Of a stretch of DNA of 64,000 nucleotides, positions 27,401 through 39,400 are shown piece by piece (positions within the stretch are counted from its first letter, which is position 1; every line of letters begins with the position of its first letter). The notes under the pieces are model-generated. The model made no database searches and was not told where the DNA came from. It saw only the letters and a list, made by a program, of their open reading frames with translations. The DNA lies in NCBI RefSeq assembly GCF_000764305.2, contig NW_025941463.1, positions 419,841-483,840 of the forward strand, given 5' to 3'. Origin of the DNA: Hyalella azteca. Taxonomy: Eukaryota > Arthropoda > Malacostraca > Amphipoda > Hyalellidae. Both the position numbers and the translations under genes were made by a program.

Positions 27401-30400
27401 ATAATAATAATAATGTTGGCAATAAGAACAATGAAGGCACGAATGATAATAATGATAATAACAACAACAATAAGAAGCATCACCTTAATTAGTAATGCTT
27501 ATTCTAATATATATAATGATGATGACAAATGATAACAATGAAAACAAAATTTATAACAACAATAACAGTCATCACCTGGTGACAGCGCCGATGATGTTGC
27601 TGGCAATGGAGCCCCCAGGCTGGTGGCCGCCCCCGCCCCCCCTGACACACAATATATATAATGTAATATATACCACGATATATTATTGTATATATCGATA
27701 CCACGTTATATACAATATAAATTGTACATCATTATTGCAAGGAACTTAGAATTATTCAAAATAAGAATTGTATTTAATGTATATGGATAAGTATTTGTTT
27801 ATAATAATAACAAAGGTGATACATGAATATACTGCATGTGAAGATTTTTAAAAATATTTATGCATTTAAATTTATTATATGTATTTATATATTAAATATA
27901 AAAAATATTTCTATATTTTTATTTATATAGGTAGACCAATCACATTCAATAATGAATGTGTTATAATATAGACGCTGTATCAAGTATAAAATCAATTTAT
28001 ATCAATTTTATATTATAGACACCTATATACATTTAAATAAATGCATTTTATTGATATAAAAACACATATTTTTTATTAATATATATATTTTTCATATATT
28101 TATATATGTATAGTTTATACATTTATGTAACTAAATATATAATTTATATCCTTAATATATTTAAAATATTTTATAATATTTTAAAAATATATTATATAAC
28201 TAGGTCGATTTTTAGAACGTGGTAGGGTTGACTTGGTTGACATATTAGAACGTGGTAGGGTTGACTTGGTTGACATATTAGAACGTGGTAGGGTTGACTT
28301 GGTTGACATATCGGAACGTAGTAGGGTTGACTTGGTTGACATATCAGAACGTGGTAGGGTTGACTTGGTTGACATATCAGAACGTGGTAGGGTTGACTTG
28401 GTTGACATATCAGAACGTGGTAGGGTTGACTTGGTTGAAATATCAGAACGTGGCAGGGTTGACTTGGTTGACATATCAGAACGTGGTTGGGTTGACTTGG
28501 TTGACATATCAGAACGTGGTTGGGTTGACTCACCCCATAAAGTTCCCGATGAGGTTACTTGCGATGCCACCAAGCACGTCCTGGTTGCCACCACCAGCTC
28601 CCTGTCCACCGCCGCCACTGCAACCATGGTAGTGTTATGGTAGTGACAGGAATGTTTTATTGTATGGCTTTTGTATGGTGTTGTAAGTTGTGTTGTATTG
28701 TATTTTGATGGAGGTCGTTGTATAAATAATGTTATAATTGAAATATATGCAGTTGATATACCCGAGTTATTTATGGTACGTCTTGTAAATTTATTTCTGG
28801 GCTAAATGTAAAATGTATAACTAAGAAAATATGCAAACATGGGTGCATATACACCCTAATAAAATTCAGATGCGTGTGCGAGCCTGCATCAGGGCCGCCT
28901 AGGACTCGGGGAGCACGATAAGTCAGCTTCTCTACGTCAGCTTCGGCTCAGGGTTCGAAAAGCAGCCTCTGGGCAGCTCCCTATTTCGGTATGACTCGGC
29001 CGCGGCCTACTCTTCTCATACTCTCAGGCGACTATAAAGTCGGACAGGAAATTCTGACCAGAAGCTAATTTCGATCTGACGGCCAGACCCAGAATAACTT
29101 TGCGCCGAGTGTAGCGACTATTCGGCCGAAGCATGGGAGGTCCTCGAATTTTTTAGGACTAATATAGAATATTTTCACATTTTGTATACAAATTATACAA
29201 ATATGGGGTATTTTTAATTTCGTCTAGCAAATATACAAATATAGGGTATTTTCTCACATTTTGTATACAAAATATACAAATATTGGGTCTTTCTTCACAT
29301 TTTGTTTACAAGGATCCTCGTAAATCGTAAATACACATGAAATACACAATAAGTATCAAAAAATTATTCTTCACCTGAGCATCTTGCCGATGTACTGGGA
29401 GGCCATACCCGCCACCAGCTGGTTGCTGAAACCGCCACCGCCACCTGCACCGCCGCTGCCGTGCCCGCCTCTAAAATTACATGCAGTGGCGTGCAGGTAG
29501 CAAAATTAAAATTTAAAATATAATCATGAAAAGAGTGTGGCTTCACGAATAAAAATATGAATATGAGTTGTATTTTATTAAAAAATAAAAATAATTTAAA
29601 AAAAGAGATTTCAGGTATAAAAAATGCCTACCTCTAATTAAACAAGCATGGCGCGTACGTGCAGTGGCGTGCAAGTAGCAAAATTAAAATTTAACACATA
29701 ATAAAAAAAGAGTATGGTTTCATATATAAAAATATAAGTATGAGTTGCATTACATAAAAAATAATATTTAATACAAAAATGTGATTTCAAACATAAAACT
29801 CAATGTGTTTTTGGTGTGGTCTATATATTTTATAAAAAATATAAAAGCAACAGTAAAAAAAATATAAAGTATTCCTGGAATAAGGTTATAATATACATAA
29901 TAGAGGAAATAAACATTAATATAAAGCATATATATTCATTGAAGGTTCATTCATCAATCAACTGAAAAAATATTATGTAAAAAATAATTTTATGATTAAT
30001 ACTTTTTTCATGGGACTGATATTGATAATGATTTAAAATTGAAAAATATTCTTTAATTCAATAGAATTTCAAATTTTATAATGTATGATTTTATATAATC
30101 TTACATAGATGTATTTCATCAGATAATGGCAGAAAAATAATCAAAATTTAATATTAATGATTTATAGCCAGTGAAATAATCAATCTATCATTTAATGATA
30201 GCCTGTGGAGAGAAATTGGTTTAATTAAAAAAATAACTGACGGAAATTGGAAAAAAACGGAAAAAAATAAAAACATGCAGATTGAATAACGAAGAAAATT
30301 TAACGGAAAAATGTTTCGAGGTTTATTAATATTAAATATCTATTTGAAGTTCATCCTTAAAAGGAAATATAAGAAATATTTTCTGCGAACTCCAGTTCAA

Positions 30401-33400
30401 TTTATTCAGGGTAACTCAGAAATTCAGAGGGCTTTTCAATGTACTCTTATAACTCGTTCAATAGGGTAACTCGCTTACCCGATTTCAGGGTAAAATAGCA
30501 TGTAAAAAATTAGCAAGCAAGGAAAAACGTTGGGATCACACAACTTATACCATTAGAACTCCAGTTATTAAATGCAATAAAATTTCATGCAAAGAGAAAC
30601 GATTTACCTTTCACGAGCGGCGTTGTATCATGGGGTTAAAACTGGGCAAGTTTAACCGCTCGTCTCGGTTGAACCATTAACTTTGCCTTACCTTAAATGC
30701 ATTGAGAAGAATTTGTAAATTTCGACCAGAATGTTTACAACTAACTGCAAGTTTCGAACCCCCTATGTGACGCATTACATAATTAAGTAATAATATTTTT
30801 TGAAAAAAAACTTGAAAAAGATAGAAAACTATACACTCAGGAAAAAATTGAGTCATATTGTTTAAATGGTGACACACTTCCTGCATGTAGCACCGATATT
30901 TTCTTTTGCAGAGCAAAATAGTGTCAGACTTGGACAAAGGCTCTTACTTTTTCTGATTATAACACAGAATATAACTTATATACGTATAATATACTTAACC
31001 TAATATAACCTTTATATGATAAATAAGCTATAACTATAACCTGATGCCCACGACGACGTCCCGGACGAGGTTGCCTACAAACTCGCTGCTGACGTCACCG
31101 CGCTGCACCGCCTGCAGCTCATCGTCGGCAGCTCCAGAACTGACAGGTTAGTCGTGTTAGTGATATTAGTAGTATTAGTGGTGCTGGAAGTATTAGTAGT
31201 GCAAGTACTGTTAGTAGCGCTGGTAGTAATAGTAGTAGTACATGTAATATTAGTAGCAGTAGTAGTGCGGAAAGCAGTAGTAGGGCTGGAAATATTAGTA
31301 GTGCATGTAGTACTAGTACAGTAGTACAGGAAGGATTAGTAGTGTAGAAAGTATTAGTAATGAATCGCCGTAAAACGATGTTACCGGCACTTCAGTAGCC
31401 AGCCAGCACGTGAAGAAAACGCCATGTCGCCGTTTATTCAATTTTACTCAATAAAGCCGTATCTTATTTGAAAAAAAAACGGCGAAACCGTTTATTTATA
31501 CTGGCAGTCGGCCACTAGAACGACAGTTACACGTTTTTCACGGTTATTTCGAAGAGAATAGTTCACTCGAGCCCACGTTGTAGCCTATGAAAATTTTGTA
31601 TACAAAACGTACATTATAGGGTACACAAAAAAATTGTAAACAAGCATGTAAATTTATACAAACGTCAACATCGACAGCGATGTTGACGGTGGCAAAAATA
31701 AGTCTCACCATAACTACCCGAGAAATTTGCGCAAATGAATCAATATAAAAACAATTCCACCTGATATTATTGATTAAAGATTACAAACAAATATCGGTTG
31801 AGGAATATCTCGACGGAAAAGTTTGTGAGATTAGTCGTTACTTTTTACATTGAGATTTTCTTCAAATTCAGTCATGCCCAGGAGTTCGAATTCTTCTTCG
31901 AATTAAGTCTCAACCCAATCGCCCACGAGGCGATTGGGTTGAGACAAACGAAAAGTATTAGTATTTTTCAGAAATTGTTGCACATTAGGCTCTTAAAATT
32001 GTAATATCTTGTGTTTCAACGAGTAAACTAGTGATATTGTATGTTTTATTTACATATGCAATAATGCAGAAGATATAGGGATTAATTAACTAACACTTCA
32101 CACCAATACAATGTCACAATAGTGAATGATGATGTCCGTATGGTTAGGATTATTAGGATTAGAAACCATTCCTATCCATAGGATTAGGAATGGTAGGATC
32201 CATCCAGGTTCCTATCTTTACTTATATCCTACTCACATAAAAAAATAATCACATTTTACACCTGTATAGAAAAGGTAAAATCGCATTACATACAAACAAA
32301 AGCCACAATAAAATAAAAACTAAGTTTTACAAACTCAAAAATCATGAACACGAAATTACACAAGTTTTTAATAGCATTCAAATTACAAAAATAATAACGC
32401 ATTCGCTTTTAAACACACAAAATGTTAAAAATGAATCGGTTTCAAAATCGTAAAAATTACACACTGTATAAAAACCATACGCATTTAACCTAATATAGAA
32501 TGAAAATCAAACGCGAAGTGAAAAAAAATTTATATGAACTACTTAGAAAATACAAACTTTAAAATATAAATTAGTTTATTCTTATTTAAATAACACATCA
32601 TGGGACAAAATGAAATTGTACATAGACGAAACAAGGATAGAACTCACCCATAAAACAACACAACAACGATTTGACGCAAATAAAAAAAATTGCACCTTAA
32701 TTTTTTAAATTTAAAATTTTTAAAAAATTTAATAAAAAATATAATAATTTTTGCTCAAATAACATGAAAAAACGATGCTACAACAACACCAAAATAAGCT
32801 ACAAGAAAGGTTTTCCACATTAAACCCCAAAAGTAGCTTCTATTAACGCTGTAATAGATTTAACTTAAATAATATGGCAACAATAATAAGAAACATTTCA
32901 TCACCAGGGTCCAGGCTTTCAAAAAAGTTAAGAGATTGTAAGTTCATCAGCCAATCATTGACGGCCTTTCAAGCAAAATCCACTAATCACAGACAAGAAC
33001 ATAGAGCGTAAGTACTTACGTTCACTTAGCGAGTTTTGAAAGTATGACCCCAGATCAATTCATCATTGCGACATTTAATCACTATACCAATTTACGATGA
33101 AATTTCATCATTGCATAGAGCGAATATTGCAAACATAAATACACGTAGGTTCGGTTACTCTGAGAGAAATGGGTAGGTCATTATGATCAAAAAATGGGCA
33201 ATGGAATCGAAAAGGTACAACGCTATCTAAACACGGTTGACTAATCTAATTGGGTCATCCAGACTCACCCATTTGTCTTCGTGTTAGATTAAATTGATAA
33301 AGGTAGGAATGATGAAACGTGTCAACGATGAAACGTGTCCTATGAGTATCCTATGCATCCGAGAGGCGAAATAGGACGCGTGCTTCCTGTATACATTCGG

Positions 33401-36400
33401 TCTGTGTATAATGACGGTAAAAGAGACGTCATTCTATTACGTCAGCAACAGGGTTTTAGTTCAATCTTGCATCTATATACACGTCAGCACACGTCAGCAT
33501 CACCCAGCACACGTCAGCACCACCCAGCACACGTCAGCATCACCCAGCACACGTCAGCACATTTGGAAACACTTGGAGTTCTCTGAAACACTTTGGTGTC
33601 TCGCTCTGGGCACGATCGCTCAGAGAGGCCTTGAAACACTTGAGTGTCTCAAGACAGCGGTCTAATTTGTCTCAGTGCACCTGAGGATGTCGCTGACGAT
33701 GCTGGTGACGATGCTGGAGTTGCGGTTGGGGTCCGCGGTGGACAGGATCTGCTGGTGCGTGTCCTGCCTGCGCTCCCATGAAATAAAAATGCGATGACAT
33801 ACACGATTAATGCGATAAATATAATGCCATGGATAAACAATACCATATATGCTATATAAAACATAATATAATGAAAATGTAATACAATAAATGCTTTGAA
33901 AAATATAATAACAAGAAAATGTAATGCAATAAATGCTATGCAAAATAAAATAACTTGAAAATGTAACGTATGCATAAGTTATATACATATGATACAATGC
34001 ACAAGACGATAATTACCATGACGAGAAGATACTACGTATATTCCTTAGTAATACATATATGACAGAAGATATATAAATATTATTTGAACATTGATACAGC
34101 AAACGAATCAATTTAATTGAACGCACCTCACGACCACCGCACCTCACGACCACCGCACCTCACGACCACCGCACCTCACGACCACCGCACCTCACGACCA
34201 CCGCACCTCATAATCTCACGGATGACCGCTGAAGTTACGGAGGCGATGACGTCATCGTTGACGCTGGCCCCGCCCCCTTGTGGTTTCCCGCCGCTGACAC
34301 ACAAAAACGAAATACGATCATCGTAAGTTATAAAATGGCTAAATACTATTTATATTAATTATATCATTGGATTTTAAACAACATAATTCATATGTATGTT
34401 TCAGTTACATTAAAAACCTAATCACATATCACATCAGGCATTTAACGTTGAAATAACGTTTATTTAGCGTTTTCTCTTCGAAATAAACGTGAAATAAACG
34501 TTTTTTCTATAGATCAGCTCGTAATTGACGTCGTTTCAACATCATTTGCTGAGATGGGTTAAAATATCAGCATCACCATCACCATCATCATTATCATCAT
34601 CATCATCACCCACCTGAGGTTACGAAGCACCTGCCCCACGATGCCCCCCACCGCCCCCTCGTCCAGCCCCGTGCGCTGCTGTACTCCCCCACCCCCACCA
34701 CTGCTCGCAACCCCCACCCCCCCAGAGGGTTAAATAGCGTAGTGGGTGCACATTTTTTGGGGTGGGGTAATTGTGGTTGGGGTATAGGAAGGAGGGGGTG
34801 GTATACATATTTTTTGGAGGGGAGGTCCTATAGTGGTTGTTTGCGGAGGGGGTTGGTACATATATGAAAATTGTGATGTATCATAGAGATAGTTATATAT
34901 AATAGTTAAACATGCAATAGATAAGTTGCATATTGTAAAATACAAAGATCTAAACTTTTTTTTCTGAAATTTAAACATTACAGATTTCAGCGCATAAAAT
35001 AACAAAAAAATCAATCGAAAACTCTAAGGGCCCAGATTCTACACTCAGTATAATGAATGCGTAATATTGCCCAAATAAGTGACAATTTCTTACCCACAGT
35101 ATGAACAGACAGCGGACGTAGCACTGATACGCTTTTTTGCCGTATTAGTATCATAAATCTTTCAAAGTAGAAATTTTCGAACATCTTAAACTTGAAAATG
35201 ATTCAAGTTATACGAATGAAATTTACAGTGTAATTCAGTACTGCAGATATTTACAGACCATTTAAAGTTAAATCGACATGTAAATTTAAAAGTTGTTTCG
35301 GTTCACAGAGTGGGAACAACTAAACAAGAGCTGCATATAACGCAAAAAATATATATACTTGCGTTACATGTAGATATACAAATACTGCATATAACACAAA
35401 AATATATAGACGCGTTATATGCCAAAAATACAAACACTGCATTTGACAAAAAATATATAGCTGCGTCATATGCAAAATACAAACTCTGCATATAACACAT
35501 TAAATATATAGCTGCGTTATATGACAAAAATACAAGGGCTGCATATAACACAAAAAATATATAGATGCGTTATATACCAAAAATACAAACGCTGCATATA
35601 TCGCATATACATATGTATTGCATCAGGAAAACAATCAGCAGCTAACAATCTATAGCGACGTGCACAATCCACACGCAATCACCTGAAGAGACTACCAATC
35701 ATGGCTGACGCTGCCTGGCTCAGCATGGTTGATTGGCCGTGCTGTCCTCCGCCGCTATGTTGGGTAAAAGTGATCGACTATGTAGGGTAAAAGTGGTCGA
35801 CTGTGTAGGGTAAAAGTGGTCTACTATGTAGGGTAAAAGTGGTCTACTATGTAGGGTAAAAGTGGTCGACTATGTAGGGTAAAAGTGGTCGACTATGTAG
35901 GGTAAAAGCGGTCGATTATGTAGGGTAAAAGTGGTCGCCTATGTAGGGTAATAGTGATCGACTATGTAGGGTAAAAATGGTTGACTATGTAGGGTAAAAG
36001 TGGTCGACAGTGTATTGTAAAAAGTGCTCGACTATGTAGGGTAAAAGTGGTCGACTATGTAGGGTAAAAGTGGTCGACTATGTAGGGTAAAAGTGGTCGA
36101 CTATGTAGGGTAAAAGTGGTCGACTATGTAGGGTAAAAGTGGTGGACTATGTAGGTAAAAGTGGTCGACTATGTAACGTAAAAGTGGTCGACTATGTAGG
36201 GTAAAAGTGGTCGACTATGTAGGGTAAAAGTGAACGATTATGTAGGGTAAAGTGGTAGACTATGTAGGGTAAAGTGGTCGACTATGTAGGGTAAAAGCGG
36301 TCAACTATGAAGGATAAAAGTGGTCAACTATGTAGGGTAAAATATGGTCGACTATGTAGGGTAAAAGTGGTCGACTATGTAGGGTAAAATTGTTGACTAT

Positions 36401-39400
36401 GTAGGGTAAAAGCGGTCGACTATGTACGTAGGGTAAAAGTAGGTGGATAGCTATGTTGTAAGTACACACATCAGGACGCATGTGGCGACATAGATTATGT
36501 TGTATGACACAATATACAAGGAAACTTGTCACGAGGGCATTTATATAATACGGATCAATTTATTACATAGGAAATATAATACCTACAATTGCTGCCAGCG
36601 CCTCAGCTTTCATCAAAAAATTAGCACGAAAAATTCAAATAAACAATAAAAGTTATCAGAAAACGTTAACAGTCCGACTAAACTATCATCCAATTACTTA
36701 TTAAGTAATATTAATAATTAATTAATATCATTATGAAACTATCATTAAATAAAACAATCACGCTGAAACGGTAATTTATTAATAATCAAATAATTGTGGC
36801 ACATCCTCATACATATTTTATCGGGCAATCTATTGTAATATAAAAAATATATATCTATTGTAATACAAAAGGACATTGTAATATAAGACAGCACGTTTAC
36901 AATGCGCAAAACGTGTATTTGGTGAGAGAAATAACGATACATTTAATATAAATTTTCACTCACAAACGACATGATAGAAGGAAAAGTAAAATCATATAAA
37001 AACACTAATATTTTTCAGTGCACACCCCTGTTTTGCACACTAAAATAACAGGGACCAACACAAAAAAGCAATAAAGAAATATCTATAACGAAGTGATGAA
37101 TAATCCGTTTTACGCAGTGGGTATTCATTGAAATTAACAACGCATCAACACATAATACAATCGAAAATATCTTTTTTGCAAACTAAATCATACATAAAAA
37201 ATTCCTAGCACATAAAATATTTAAGCATAACAAACGTTTGAGCGCACATAAAATGTTTGAAAACAAAAATTTTCCACGTTACAGGAAAAAATCAAGGAAC
37301 AGGACGCCGCTAAAATTAATCAATTTTTCAATGAGGAAAATCAAATGATTTAAAAAATATAACTCAGTACTCACTGCAGTGACTGACAGAGAGCGCATTT
37401 TCTCTTCGACGAAAATGTGAAGTCACGGACGGATAGACGGACAAACAGTCGGACAGACAGACAGACAAACGGACAGACAGACGGACGGACAGACAGACGG
37501 ACGGACATGGCGAGCACAATAGCGCTTTTTTCTAAAATAATAAAATGCGCTAAAGAATGAGAGCAAGGAGAAATTCATCGCGAATGAAACAGCACGGAGG
37601 GAAAAAATTATTGAACGCTATTCAAAATTTACACAAACTTACTGAAGATTAAAGTAAAGAAATTGAAGACAAATAGAATAATGTACAGAAAAAAACAAGC
37701 AGTAAAGCGCATGCAAGAAACAAGCGAAATATACCAAATTATATAGTAATCTATACATTTTTTGATAATACCGACGTTATAAATATAATGTTTAATTTAG
37801 TTGTAATGACCCAACGTTTTTCATTCGGCATCGCAACTATAAGTTTAATGTGAAATTCAAATTCCGCATAGAAATTCGAACTGAAATTTATGAAAAATTT
37901 ATAAAAAAATATCTTCCAATTTTTCAATCTGAGTGAATAATTAAATTTTTGTTCACAGAATTACATGGGGCCAGAGCAGGCCTATGCCAGGCCCCAGTGG
38001 GGACATGGCAGGCTCAGAAGAGGCGGGGCTCAAGATGAAGTCCTCTAAAAATCATAGCTAGAAATGGGGCTTAAAATGGATTAGATTTAACCAAAATATT
38101 ATGCACTGTAAATACCCTAGTTCTAAATAACCTTGATAGCCTATATAACTTAAGTTCTGTAGACAGGCCTACCCAAACATGCTGCCGATGCCCGAGATGA
38201 GGCCGCTCATGTCCCCACCGCCGCCGTGTTGCTGCTGCCCAGGCTGCTGCTGCCCGCCTCTGTCATACGTACAATAGTTAAATATCAATACAATAGTGTA
38301 ATATACGCGTAAAATATTTCATTTATACATTCAACATATTGCAATGCTTGAATAAAATAATATATGGATACCATACGACTAACATGAAGCACTCTACCAG
38401 AAATCTACAGGGCAAAGTAGTTCCTTTGTAAAGTAGTTACCTAAGACACTTATCATAGTCTTAGCACAAACCTTTCATGCTCTCAGGAAACACTTGTCAT
38501 CCTACCTTGAAATACTATTCATACTCATAGGACACACTTGTCATAATTTCAAGCGACTATGAAGTTGATAAGAAGAATCTTACCAGAAGCTAATGGCGAT
38601 CGGGTGGCTAAGCAAACCCAGATTAACTCTTAACCGAGTGTAGCGACTCCTAGCTTGACAGAAGCCTAGGCGGCACCCAAATTTTGTCAAGACTTTTCAT
38701 AGATACCTTAATATACCTGAGACTTGCATACCATTACACGCGATCTTATCATTACTCACGCTCGTAGCATTACGCACTCTGATCCATTATATATATATAT
38801 ATACTCACCCGCTTAGCATGCCGCCTATAACATTAGAAGCGAAGCCCAGCATGTCGTGTCCACCGCCTTGTCCGCCATGTTGGTCTTGGCCGCCATATTG
38901 GCCTTGGCCTCCGTATTGGCCTTGACCACCGTATTGGCCTTGGCCGCCATATTGGTCTTGGCCACCGTAATATCCTTGACCTCCGTACTGGCCTTGGCCG
39001 CCATATTGGCCTTGACCTCCGTATTGATCGTACTGACTGTAGGACAGCATTAAAGGACAATTGAGATGTAGTTGATTTTGTAAATAACATAGTAGATTGA
39101 AAGCATTTTATTTAAATGGAGCGAAAGATATAACAGCAACATTTTGGTTCAAGCAACAAATCCAAATCTGATAAAAGTTCATAAATTATTTAAAACGAAT
39201 TTAAAGACCAAATCAATAACAATTGCTTTGATTGTTAATTTAAAAATTTAAATATTTTTCTCAGTTAAATAATTTTACAAGTCGAAAGTTCTACAATTCA
39301 CCAAGCTTTCACTAATTTGTTTATTATTATCAAATTTTTAGTTTTTTAGTAAATTTAAGTGACACATTGCAAATTTTCAGAAATATTACTCGATTTATTC

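Noticed and set aside
28181..28643. Four overlapping ORFs of 11-residue repeats on both strands
   Set aside because: The 33-bp intronic array is stop-free in several frames; the true coding piece is the 84-bp exon beside it.
37960..38060. GC-rich patch with open frames on both strands between calpain exons 4 and 5
   Set aside because: No phase-2 splice sites fitting the module series; probably repeat-derived.
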